This document shows, piece after piece, positions 21,318-30,572 of a stretch of 64,000 nucleotides of DNA. The DNA is taken from the NCBI GenBank assembly GCA_917880885.1, contig OU862920.1, positions 40,397,019 to 40,461,018 of the forward strand, read 5' to 3'. The notes under the pieces were generated by a model, which was not told where the DNA came from, searched no databases, and saw only the letters and a list, made by a program, of their open reading frames with translations. The translations under genes and the position numbers were made by a program. Each line of letters begins with the position of its first letter. Within the stretch, counting starts at the first letter, position 1. This DNA comes from Limnephilus marmoratus (Eukaryota > Arthropoda > Insecta > Trichoptera > Limnephilidae).

Positions 21318-21830
21318 AGGAAGACCATAGATTTTCAACCTTATTTTGCCCACCTCCCACTTTGAGAACATTTTTTTGGCTAGCGCCACCCACTTTTTTT
21401 TACTTACCATCTGTCGCGAATCTCAAACAGCTATTGACACGAATATATATTTTAACACAACTTTTTTTATTCAGGGGGGGGGGGGGGCTCAACTGTAACG
21501 GAATCAATAATTTGGTTTAAAATATATTAAATTATTTGTTATACCTTTTGGTGTGCAAGTTAAAAAGCAATTCTTTTCTATTTTAAGTATCGGGTTACTA
21601 CCTTCTTCCTTCTTGTAATTTTGTTTATCATCTTCTTTAGACCATATTTATTTTTACCTGCCACGCCCTCATTGTGCCATCTCAACGCCCCCACCGTGCC
21701 ATCTCAACGCCCCCTAATTTTATCTGGGTCTTTTACCACCTCCCTGAAAGTCTCAAACGCTCACAGAGGGGCTATATCACCCACGTTGAGAACCTATGAG
21801 GTAGACGTTAGCAGAGAATCGCATCCCTGA
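21318..21830 (+). mobile_element. hAT-family relic (M1)
   Basis: This shares, in the opposite orientation, two blocks with the interior of the hAT element at 38116-38851. One is a poly-G run followed by TACCTTTTGGTGTGCAAGTT. The other is ACCATATTTATTTTTACCTG with the ATTGTGCCATCTCAACGCCC block. The right limit near CGCATCCCTG reads CAGGGATGCG on the complement, an hAT-like end. The interior is non-coding despite a conserved 69-codon frame, which arises from shared repeat sequence. Confidence 0.45.
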
Positions 21831-21928
21831 CGCCTGATTTGGAACCCAGCGCTTCGGACCAATTTGCCTTTAACCGATCATTATAAAAACTAAATTGAGT
21901 TAAAAGGCACATGAGTTTTGAGTTATTG

Positions 21929-22034
21929 AGGCTAAATTTTATAGATGTATGCGTTTGTGTCTTTTTAGTGTCGCTATTTTCTTTTCATCGTGATTTAAAT
22001 CTCAATGGTGCTAGTGAAGCTTTCACATCAAAAA
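21929..22034 (-). mobile_element. Type A left-half fragment
   Basis: GGCTAAATTTTATAGATGTA through GTGTCTTTTTAGTGTCGCTA to GCTAGTGAAGCTTTCACATC matches the type A left half. The right half is absent. Confidence 0.55.
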
Positions 22035-22442
22035 GATGTACATGAAGTAACAGTATTCAAATACTAAGAACACGTATTAAACGTCCATAAATACGGATGC
22101 CAAGTATGAATATTATTTAATTTGATGGTTTCGGCAAAATCGCGCATTCGTCAGACAGTTCAACCGAAATACCTATATTTGCATGTTCCTATAAATGATG
22201 CGATGTGCATAAAGTTAGTGTTTCAATTAACTTGACACAGGTATTTTGCATCCGTAAATAATTCAAAACAATCACCTCGGAGCCATCCAAATTAGTACGG
22301 AAATCATCAATGCCTGATGTTTGCTCCGGCTTAAACACACGCCTCGGGGTTTTTTTTAACCGAAACGTAATTTCCCGTGTAGCAGGACCACCAAGTAGTG
22401 TGAAATTACCTTTCCCCATCAAATAAACACGGCCAGTGCGGG
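22035..22442. other. No recognised feature
   Basis: About 400 bp between a type A fragment and the Transib-like element. No recurrent motif was seen. Confidence 0.45.
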
Positions 22443-22770
22443 CGGCGCACAGTGGGCTGAAAATCGCCTTTCATGGACATAGAGACTTGAAATTTCAAGG
22501 GTCTTTTTTTTGCTAGAAATGGATTCTGCTGATCATTACTACGCTTTAAAATTTCGTATGAAGCAATTGCGTGTACAAATGAAGAATTGATCATTTTTTA
22601 AGAAAAATTTGTATAGGACTGGTTTTTAACTTTAAAAGTAAAAGTTAAACAAAAGGCCGTTAATACAGTTAAATTTCACCAAAATACGTTTTTCAATCAA
22701 ATTGACTGCTTGTTGTACGTTACTTTTAACTTTTGTACTTACTTTCCGAAAACCGATAGTTACTCTAGAG

Positions 22771-23278
22771 CAGGGTTTCCCAACCAGTGGTCCGCGGAAC
22801 ACTAGGGGTCCGCAGAGGCTAGAAGATGGTCCGCGAGTCAAATTAAAATTAAGTGAATTAAAAAATCGGGACAATATTCAGTTTATCATAATGTACCTTG
22901 CGGTCAGTGGCCATTATGGTATTCCGTTTCGCCCCACCCCATCCAACCCGTTCTACCCCCTCCGTTGGGGTAAATATTCTGCGAGAACCCGTCCTACCCT
23001 ATCCAATTACGCCTGTCCTATTATGCCACCCGTGCCGGGTGCCACCCATGCTAGCCTACGCCACTGATTACAAGTTGCAAATAGGCTAGCATGGGCGGAT
23101 AACGTGGTGTCACCCCCCCCCCCCCCCGCTCACTTCATAAAAAAAATGGTCCGTCCTGGGAGGGGGGAGGGGGGTGGGACCTACCTGCCTTCCTTGTGGT
23201 CCCGAAAAAATATCCTTGTGGTTCTGAAAAAATAAACGTACAAATGGTCCCTGATCAGAAAAAGGTTGGGAACCACTG
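22771..23278. mobile_element. hAT element nested in the Transib-like element
   Basis: The ends CAGGGTTTCCCAACCAGTGG and the complement of the right, CAGTGGTTCCCAACC, are typical hAT termini. The flanks CTCTAGAG (22763-22770) and TTCTAGAG (23279-23286) form an 8-bp duplication with one mismatch. The interior is non-coding, with repeated GGTCCGCG-like motifs, a poly-C run and a 14-bp perfect inverted repeat. Confidence 0.7.
23045..23095. repeat. 14-bp perfect inverted repeat
   Basis: CCCATGCTAGCCTA and TAGGCTAGCATGGG flank a 23-nt loop inside the hAT element. It may mark a smaller insertion or an internal hairpin. Confidence 0.7.
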
Positions 23279-24058
23279 TTCTAGAGTTACTCCGCCGTAT
23301 TGGCATCATTGGCATATTTGACAGTTCTGGTCGAAGTAATGTACGGAAATGGGTGCTTCAACATTGATTATTAACCAGTAATCATGATAAATATTATAGA
23401 AGAGGATGATAATGCATTTGAGCATTAAAATGAATCATCAACATTAAAAAAATTTTTTTTCAACTTTGAAGATTTTTAAAAAATAAATCGCACGTTGCGC
23501 CACAATACGAATGTATATATTATATAGACACAATATGTCAAAAAAACACAAATAAATAGTAGTATATCTGTGTGTAAGGATGTAATGGCCAACCTTATGA
23601 TTCCAGAGATATCCTCATTTTTAATGTCAGTGCCATACAAATTTTTCTTAAAAAAATGATAACTCCTTCATTTGTGCACGCAATTGCTTCATACGAAATT
23701 TTATAGCATAGTAATGATCAGCAGAATCCATTTCTAGCAAAAAAAAAGGCCCTTGAAATTTCAAGTCTCTATGTCTATGAAAGGCGATTTTCAGCCCACT
23801 GTGCGGCGCGGCGCTACGTTCCAAAGTTTTTAAGCGCCTAGCCTAAATTATACACATAAGGGCTGTATATTATCACGTCTAATCTAAAATCAGAACGAAA
23901 CGTGGCGCTTATTTTAGCTTACATAATTTAATTTTTTGTACGACATATTTTACGACACCTAAAGTTGTGCCTGCAAACCAATTGCGACAGTTTAACTGGT
24001 TAGTTTAATAATTATTTTATGGCAATTTTTGTTATTGAAATTCTGATTAGATTTTTTT

Positions 24059-24252
24059 GAAGCGAAAACTTCTTTAGCGAAAACTCGATGAAATGAAAAA
24101 ATAACACTAAAAAGAGACAAACACATGCATCTATAGGATTTAGTCTGAGAGTGAGATAGTAAAATAATCGGTTTGCTCTTCGTGGCCTCCCTACTCTTGT
24201 CTACATTAGTTTTCTGAAGGTTTTACTTCTACCGTGTGTGAATTGCACACTT
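24059..24252 (+). mobile_element. Type A element with internal deletions
   Basis: The left end GAAGCGAAAACTTCTTTAGC runs straight into GAAAACTCGATGAAATG, having lost GCACCGTTGTGATTT. The right end is TTTTACTTCTACCGTGTGTG followed by AATTGCACAC. The length is about 194 bp. Confidence 0.65.
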
Positions 24253-24553
24253 GTAATTTTTATTTGGTCCTGAACATTAGAAATTAAATTAGGTATATTT
24301 ATGGTAATACGGTTCTGTCGTACGCGACCGGCGCGCGACGTACACATGGCAATATTTCCAGCTTTGCACTGCCAGATTGATGAACGAAGAAAGAGGTAAA
24401 AGAGAAATATATAGAAAAAAATTAGAAGAATATATAAGAGAAATACATAAATATAAAAGAAATGTATACCAAAAATATGATATAGAAACAAACGGTCGAA
24501 GAAGTCGAGGATGCCCGAGGAAGACGATTTTGCTAGACAGATAATGTAAAATA

Positions 24554-24712
24554 AAACCAACTCAGAACCATCTCAGAAAGGTCATTAAAAGCTATGAAAA
24601 AATAATTTTAAAATAACCGGTAACCCTAACCTAACCTATTTAACCAAATTTTTTTTATCATCACTCTTAATGACCTTTCTGAGGTAGTTCTGAGTTGGTT
24701 TCATTCTGAGTT
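24554..24712. mobile_element. Foldback-type L element, short copy
   Basis: The left arm CCAACTCAGAACCATCTCAG with AAAGGTCATTAAAAG is mirrored by AATGACCTTTCTGAGGTAGT with TCTGAGTTGG. The arms are about 48 bp, around a centre containing CCTAACCTAACCTA. Related arms bound larger elements at 41426-41815 and 54371-55540. Confidence 0.55.
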
Positions 24713-24905
24713 GGCCGGTTACCAAATATTATAGCCGTGGGCGATATCGCCCCCCTGTGAGCGTTTGAGACTTTCAGAAGGGCGGTAAAAGACCCAGATA
24801 AAATTAGGGGGCGTTGAGATGGCACGGTGGGGGCATTGAGATGGCACAATGAGGGCGTGGCAGGTAAAAATAAAAATGGTCTAAAGAAAATGAAAAACAC
24901 GCTCA
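24713..24905 (-). mobile_element. hAT-family internal fragment (M2)
   Basis: ATCGCCCCCCTGTGAGCGTT, then TAAAAGACCCAGATAAAATT, matches the M1 relic (21620-21805) in the opposite orientation and the interior of the 38116-38851 hAT element. The ends are not visible. Confidence 0.5.
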
Positions 24906-24934
24906 TCGCGTACTAATAATCTAATATGTACAGA

Positions 24935-25118
24935 TGTAAACGGTAATTTTGAACGTCAAGTTGGCAAAATATCATCGAGCAGTATCAAAATGCTGCTTTA
25001 AGGGGTGGGTAAAGGGGATGGGGGTATTTTTTTGAAATCTCATGTAAACAGTGAACTTCCTGTTATTTTGAAGGTCAAGTGTGCAAAATTTCATCAATCT
25101 CAAATAAAAATGTAGATT
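24935..25118. repeat. Y repeat, copy 1
   Basis: It shares GGTCAAGTTGGCAAAAT, CATCGAGCAGTATCAAAATG, a GGGGTGGGTAAAGGGGATGG block and TGCAAAATTTCATCAA with 56575-56740. It is a dispersed repeat of unknown class. Confidence 0.45.
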
Positions 25119-25130
25119 TGCATATACATC

Positions 25131-25490
25131 CAATCCACGCTGCACGCCCATTGAGGTGACGCGTGTGTCACGAGTGGTGACTTAGCAGGTTTAAAGGTGA
25201 TGAGTTTAGGCATTGGCGGCGGATAAGTCTGTCCTCCTACTAAACTACGTGGAAGGCAGAATCGAGAGAGACTGATTGTGGGAGGCCTTTTGACCTCTCC
25301 AGTCGGACTATCTCGACCCATCGCCTTGCACCGCAGTTGGAGGGATGAATTTAAATGTCCGTCCATCCTGGACACATTGACCCCCAGATTCCTACTCACC
25401 CTTCGTATCTTTTTCCTTCCCAGATCCCCTCCTTTATTTCTTTAAAAAATACCCCCCACACGGAGCTTCCTGCGTGGAGCTTATGTAAAA
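25131..25490 (+). mobile_element. LINE/SINE 3' segment with A-rich tail
   Basis: The complement shares GTAGGAATCTGGGGGTCAAT, CCAGGATGGACGG and TTCATCCCTCCAACTG with 58660-58860. The plus strand ends with GCGTGGAGCTTATG followed by poly-A, as at 43175 and 60560, but the inner stem of the shared 3' hairpin has been lost. A 99-codon minus-strand frame across it is not recognised as protein. Confidence 0.4.
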
Positions 25491-26518
25491 AAAAATTAAA
25501 AAGTCGTTTGAGGCTTTTCTGTAAATAAATACAGCACCTACCTACTACAACTTTTGAAAATCTGAATGATGACAATTGGGCACGTAATTTGCGACGCGTT
25601 CTTTCAAAGACAAAATTAATATATTTGCAATGTCGAAACCACAATCTAGAATAATATTCAGAAACACCATTTACTTGTCAAGGTAAAAAAATACATTATG
25701 TTTAAATTCAAATACCATAAAATCGAAGCTAGTGCGGTGAACTACGAGCAAATCCACGGTGGATTCAATGGAAAACCAGAGGTTAGGCCATAATATTTTT
25801 CACTGGAAGTTCCTTATATCTACAAAGTAGAACAGTAAGGTGGGACTACGACTACAGAAAGATACTGGTAGAGAATTTTCGAGAAGGTATTTTACAACTA
25901 GACATTTGTGAGAGTCGGGAATAGAGCCCGAGGAGTAATCGTGTTTCGGGCCGACCGACGCGGCAAGCCGGGGGCTCTGTACTTTGGGAATCAGGGACAC
26001 CTGCCCTGGGGATGAGAAGGTTGGGTTTTAATCAACCGGCATAATACACGCCGACCCAGAGTCAATACGGAAACGCAGGATAGACCGGAATCAAGGGAAG
26101 GAATGAGCATTGAAGTGAACATTCTAACCTGCAATTGGACTACTAGTTTTCCCTTTGTCCAATGTTGGTTGGGTCGCTGTGATAGCACACTCTGATGGAA
26201 AGGTATCTTTATGTAGTATATTTACTCTTGCTCTTTCAAGTGGAATCCGAGTGGATTCCACACCTACTTTTACTACTTTAGTCAATAGTCGACCGTTGAT
26301 GTTTCATCATAATTAACGCGAATTCCGAGTGAATTCTTGGCCTAATAAAAAGCCGATTTGCATACTAAAATTTATCAGGAACAACACCGTGCAGTTTCAG
26401 TTTACGGACAGCATACTCGCAGCACGTACTGAAAATAGCGAAACCAAACCGAGCGAGACAAAGAGGTCTCCTCCCAAGGCACCTTCCAACAACGAAATGT
26501 AAAATTATTTATTATTTT
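25491..26518. other. No gene; two small palindromes
   Basis: About 1 kb. GTGGAATCC-GAGT-GGATTCCAC (about 26241-26262) and GAATTC-CGAGT-GAATTC (about 26320-26336) are nearby palindromes with the same GAGT centre. Several short minus-strand frames carry no motif. Confidence 0.5.
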
Positions 26519-26763
26519 TGAAGTGATTTGGATTTCGGATGAATCGGAAATGAAGATTAGTGCACCTGCGACGCATCAACTGTGCTCATTGACCGCTTTG
26601 ATTATGATGTCACTTTTAAAGGCTCCTATTGGTTAAAACATAATTGGAAATGACGCTGATCTGCACTCATTGGTCGCTTTGATTATGTCCTCACTTTTTC
26701 AGATTTATTGGTTGATATTGTTTTGGTAAAGTTTCCCTTCTACCGCGTATAAACTGCACTCGA
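26519..26763 (+). mobile_element. Type B element with deleted left hairpin
   Basis: GAAGTG joins directly to ATTTGGATTTCGGATGAATC, so AAACTTCTTTAGCCTCGTTG is missing. The right end is CCCTTCTACCGCGTATAAAC followed by TGCACTCG. The interior shows the duplicated TTGRCCGCTTTGATTATG and TCACTTTT motifs. Confidence 0.65.
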
Positions 26764-26978
26764 TGTTTTTGTTTGTTTTAACAATGAGTAAAACCTCAAA
26801 TTGTAATATTAAATCACTGAAGTCAATATAAAATTTTCTCAACCGAAAATGTGAAACAGAAAAAGATACGATCACATCTAGGAATCCCACGTAAATCACG
26901 AAAAAAATCGTATTTCTGTGCTTCTGGTATTTCTGTATTTCTGACAGTGAAAGTGAAACTTCTAAAGTGAAAATTTTT

Positions 26979-27068
26979 GAAGTGAAAACTTCTCTAGCAC
27001 CGTTGTGATTTGAAACTCGATGAAATGGAAACGAGCGACACTAAAAAAGAGACAAATAAGAGACAAAC
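26979..27068 (+). mobile_element. Type A left-half fragment
   Basis: An intact left terminus GAAGTGAAAACTTCTCTAGC continues to ACGAGCGACACTAAAAAAGA and then breaks. A partial duplicate of the end (AGTGAAACTTCTAAAGTGAA) lies just upstream at about 26950. Confidence 0.6.
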
Positions 27069-27141
27069 AATAATATCAGGAATCACTGGTAAGTAAGTCA
27101 AGTATGCCCTATAACACTTATATATTACACGTAGGTATAGA

Positions 27142-27175
27142 AGTAGTAATAGTAGTAGTAGTAGTAGTATTAGTA
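27142..27175 (+). repeat. (TAG)n microsatellite
   Basis: About ten units of AGT/TAG with two interruptions. Confidence 0.9.
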
Positions 27176-27551
27176 AACAGGAAGAGAAATAAAAAACGAA
27201 GAATTTTTAAGATACGTAATACAATAGTTACATGGATACATGAGGTTGAATAAAATTATAAGTAATGTAAAATTCATTCAGCAACACAAGGGTAGCAGTT
27301 AAATAAATCATCTGTATTTAATGGCCTCTTTCTTTGATTATGATTGTCTTTAGTTGTATAAATGTAATTATTTAGAATTGATGTCGGTGATAATGTATTT
27401 AATACGTTGTAAATACATAGTTTAGATTTCTTTTCTTTGGTACAATTGGGAACCTCCAATCCTTCATCACGAATGAATCTTAGATATTACGTTTATTGTC
27501 ACTCTTTCCAAACGTGGTACCAGACGTCAATGACAATCATTTGACCTACGA

Positions 27552-27925
27552 TCATAATATTCTCCTAACAGGCAATAAATTAAGAGACTCGTATAATAAT
27601 TGAATATTACGCCTGTGCGCGTTGGTACTGATTTCTAAGTTTTCATTTTGAACTGAGCAAAATTTTTGTACGCAATCAAGTCCAATTAAAAAATCGTAAT
27701 CAAAATTTTCCATGTCTATTACAAAGACATCCATATTTTTTTCGACGTTAAAAATAGTTACATCCAGTGATACCACACCAATAGCTTTTTTAACATTAAC
27801 ATTAATTGTTCGAATAACCTGGTTTTTCATTGTTAATCTTCAACAACCTTGAGTTTATCAATGACACATTAGAGCCCGAGTCATAGATTCCAAATACTTC
27901 AACATTTTTATAACAACAACTTTAC
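27552..27925 (-). pseudogene. LTR-retrotransposon protease fragment
   Basis: On the minus strand a retropepsin-like active site Asp-Ser-Gly-Ser-Asn is encoded at about 27870-27882. It is followed by a Val-Ser-Leu-Ile-Asn stretch, then, after a one-base frame change near 27830, a 92-codon frame. In that frame, residues 45-56 read DFLIGLDCVQKF, the second conserved motif of retroviral-type aspartic proteases. The frame break shows decay. No reverse transcriptase follows downstream (below 27552). Together with the gag-like relic at 28026-28681 it points to a Ty3/gypsy-like internal region in order gag-protease on the minus strand. Confidence 0.6.
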
Positions 27926-28025
27926 TTTAATTAATGGCGGCACTATTAGGTTTTTTTTGGTCTTCACATTGCTTCGCATTCTAATTTGGAATTATTAATG
28001 TTCTTTATTTATCTCGTATCATTTT

Positions 28026-28681
28026 CTATTTCACTTTTATTATTCTGTGTCCTGAACCAACATAAATCATCTCGGTGATAGTGACACCTTTATTTAATTT
28101 TTCACAAATGCTGCATTTTTCTTTCAACGGCCTAGTGTCATCTTTCTTTCTTATAAACTTTTTATTCGAAACCAAATGTTCTAATTTGCCAAGTCCATTA
28201 AAGAATACTCTTGTTTCTATAACCTCATCCTTGTTGGTTCTATCTGTTACATAATCTGGTAAACCGGCAGCAATTATATCGATTAAAGTCTCCTGATCAA
28301 TTGTTTTTCTTGCTTCAAGTAAAAGTCTTTCTTTTTTAACCGCATATTCTAAAAATGATCCTGATTGATACTTGAAAGATAAAGCATACCTACTAGCAGT
28401 CCAACCTTTATCACCATAGGTTTCTAGAAAGTTTGATTTCCAATCTAACCACTCTGATTGTAAATCAAGCTTGAACATCATGGACGAATACCAATCTGTA
28501 CATGATTTGTGCAGAAATAATCTGAAGATTTCATTTTTTTCTTCATTTTAGTAATGTCAAACCTTGCACATTCCTTTTTGAATACTTCTATCCAGTCACA
28601 CGCACTTATATTTTTTCCATTAAATTTTTCAAGTACAAACCTGTCAGCTAACTTTTTCATACTTTGTTATTAGTTTTTCTG
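28026..28681 (-). pseudogene. LTR-retrotransposon gag relic
   Basis: Two overlapping minus-strand frames cover it. The first (from 28660) contains KFNGKNISACDWIEVFKKEC, typical of the N-terminal part of insect Ty3-like gag. The second (28026-28481) contains WLDWKSNFLETYGDKGW and ends in Cys-Ser-Ile-Cys. A one-base frame change just after that pair would supply the remaining His and Cys of a zinc knuckle (about 28045-28110). Thus at least two frameshifts are present. The role in an intact element would be capsid/nucleocapsid. No LTRs or primer-binding site were located. Confidence 0.55.
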
Positions 28682-28845
28682 CTGATTTTCAACTAATTTT
28701 TCCGAATTTTTTACGATAGGGTCTTCTAAACTCCTTTTGTTGGCAGTAGACAATTGTTCTTGGGTAATTTCCTCTATAAATTGGTCCTAAAAAATCATGT
28801 TTTTATCCGCATCCACATATGCATGTAATATACATCTTGTCATTT

Positions 28846-29139
28846 TTACCCATACACTTCTGGTTTGGTGTCTTTTTTGTATGTATTTTTTACTGTAACG
28901 TAAGCCTTAGAGGTGTAGATAGGTTTGTGGAGTGATGCTGCTTGACATTCTACAGGAATCAGGTATTTGTCATCTTGTGTAACAATTGAGGTTATGGCAA
29001 TAAAATTGGGTTTCCGTCTGTTGTTGGTTTTGATTGAAATATAAACTTCAAATTTTCCATATTGTGACGTTTTCTTTGTGATTTGGACAACACAATCAAT
29101 TAAAACCCAATTGAGTATCTCTGGAAGGAAAGAGGAGGT
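28846..29139 (-). CDS. Exon-like reading frame of unknown function
   Basis: About 95 codons on the minus strand stay open to a TAA at 28846-28848, with no starting Met. The upstream boundary is a textbook acceptor-like sequence, CCTCCTCTTTCCTTCCAG (ending at 29121), in front of AGATACTCAATTGGG. The peptide is of ordinary composition, with alternating hydrophobic and polar residues rather than repeat-like. Its stop lies about 185 bp upstream, in minus-strand sense, of the gag relic. It may be a host terminal exon, a spliced accessory ORF of the neighbouring retroelement, or chance. I do not recognise the family. Confidence 0.25.
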   Translation of the reverse strand, partial: TSSFLPEILNWVLIDCVVQITKKTSQYGKFEVYISIKTNNRRKPNFIAITSIVTQDDKYLIPVECQAASLHKPIYTSKAYVTVKNTYKKDTKPEVYG

Positions 29140-29754
29140 TTAATTTGTTAATCTCACAAGAGTTACACAAAGAAAAGTATCTAATAACAAAACATTACCT
29201 GTAAGGAAAGAAACGACATTTAACGTTATTAATTGTAATGCCGATTCCTTAATCACAATCACGAGAGTAATTACTTATAATTATTGAAATAAATCTTATC
29301 AATTTGCTTTGTCATAGCTCGTAGATTATTTGTACTATAGTTTTAATTATCCGTAGACTATAAAATATCGAGTTGAGAGTCCAAGATACATACAGCCACA
29401 ATGACGAGTCAAGATCGGCATTGTTTTAAATTACAATTTTCTCTACATGTAGATAATGTATATGCATGCAGACTCTGTATATCTCTGATAATGCATATGC
29501 AGATAATGTATTTGAACCCTAAAAAAACCAAAAATGTTGCAGTTGCAAATGTAAAATGGGCGCGTGATAAATGTATGTAGCAATAAGGAAGGTTGTTCCA
29601 GATGGTTTATTCGTTTTTTTTTCAGAAATCGTTATTGTTCGCCATTAACCTCTACCTGTCCTTCGGATAATTTCGAATGGCAAGCAATTTTGATTTCATA
29701 CAATTTTCTATTATTTTCATTTTTAAGCAAATAGTCTGGGTAGATACTAAGTAT
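29140..29754. other. No recognised feature
   Basis: About 600 bp. ATGCAGATAATGTAT-like words repeat at about 29450-29510. No gene signal was seen. Confidence 0.45.
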
Positions 29755-29960
29755 GGTTCCATGACAGTACATCCTGCGACAATTCATCCGGCGACAGTTC
29801 ATCCTGCGACAGTTTATCCGGCCGACAGTTCATCCTGCCGAAAGTTCATCCTGCCGACAGTTCATCCCGCCGACAATTCATCCGGCGACAATTCATCCTG
29901 CGTGATCATTTGGAAGATTTTTTTTTCAAGTAAGTATGCAAAGAGGATATACGGCCGTAC

Positions 29961-29985
29961 AACCTAACCTAACCTAACCTAACCT
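29961..29985 (+). repeat. Interstitial telomere-type repeat (AACCT)5
   Basis: Five uninterrupted units of AACCT, the complement of the insect telomere repeat TTAGG. They begin inside the inner inverted arm of the foldback element and are followed by SINE sequence, so this is an internal array rather than a chromosome end. Confidence 0.85.
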
Positions 29986-30145
29986 AGCCGTGTTTGGTGA
30001 CTAGATCTGAATAGCCAGGAAGATACGTTTTCCACATCTCCTTCCCCTCGCCACTACTTTCAGCATCACACCATACCAAAATTGGGGATGCCATTGGCAC
30101 TCACTGGCTCGAGACGGTTGGGACTCTTGTGTTTTTTTTTTTAAA
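29986..30145 (+). mobile_element. SINE (K) 3' fragment inside the foldback element
   Basis: GCCGTGTTTGGTGACTAGATCTGAATAGCC through CCAAAATTGGGGATGCCATT to GACGGTTGGGACTCTTGTG and an A/T tail matches the 3' half of the SINEs at 42590 and 47517 (first motif given here in two joined parts: GCCGTGTTTGGTGACT and AGATCTGAATAGCC). The tRNA-like head is absent. Confidence 0.6.
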
Positions 30146-30572
30146 TCAGTCAATTCACCCTAAAAAGATGGTGTTAATTTCAGATAAAAAAGTTATATAA
30201 GATGCAAGTAGGAATCTTTACCGTTCTTTGCTAAGCCGACTGCACGTATAAGTACGTCGTATTTTGTTATTCACGCGTGCTTCTTCGGAGAGTCGAAATT
30301 ATTGTTAGTAAAAATATTTTTACAGCGGATTTCCACTCAAGATGCCTTCAGATATAAGTATATCGATTTTGGTTGTACGGCCGTATATCCTCTTTGCATA
30401 CTTACTTAATAAAAATCTTCTAAATGATCAGGCAGGATGAATTGTCGCCGGATGAATTGTCGGCGGGATGAACTGTCGGCAGGATGAACTGTCGGCAGGA
30501 TGAACTGTCGGCAGGATGAACTGTCGCAGGATGAACTGTCGCCGGATGAACTGTCGGGTCACCACTAAGTAT

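Larger units (their letters stand above)
22448..23803. mobile_element. Non-autonomous Transib-like element
   Basis: The terminal inverted repeats are about 170-190 bp long (22448 to about 22625 and about 23630-23803). They begin CACAGTGGGCTGAAAATCGC and share CATAGAGACTTGAAATTTCA and ATGAAGCAATTGCGTG. It is flanked by the 5-bp direct repeat CGGCG (22443-22447 and 23804-23808). Transib transposons make 5-bp CG-rich duplications and start with a CAC heptamer. Without the nested hAT element its length is about 840 bp. No transposase is visible, so it was mobilised in trans. Confidence 0.65.
29755..30563. mobile_element. Foldback-like element with minisatellite arms (J)
   Basis: The left arm (29755-29964) and right arm (30371-30563) are inverted. 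Their outer parts are tandem ~16-bp units of the type GACAGTTCATCCTGCC. Their inner 33 bp (TAAGTATGCAAAGAGGATAT and CGGCCGTACAACC) match exactly. The direct repeat ACTAAGTAT flanks both sides (29746-29754 and 30564-30572), a 9-bp target duplication. The ends read GGTTCCATGACAG and GGTGACCCGACAG. The interior contains an interstitial telomere array and a SINE fragment. A 9-bp duplication with repetitive arms fits Foldback or Mutator-like elements. Confidence 0.7.

Noticed and set aside
29961..29985. Telomere end
   Set aside because: Only five AACCT units, flanked on both sides by transposon sequence. This is an interstitial array.
29760..30560. Regularly spaced ~16-bp repeats that could suggest a CRISPR array
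   Set aside because: The units are directly adjacent without unique spacers and form inverted arms of a foldback element in an insect genome.
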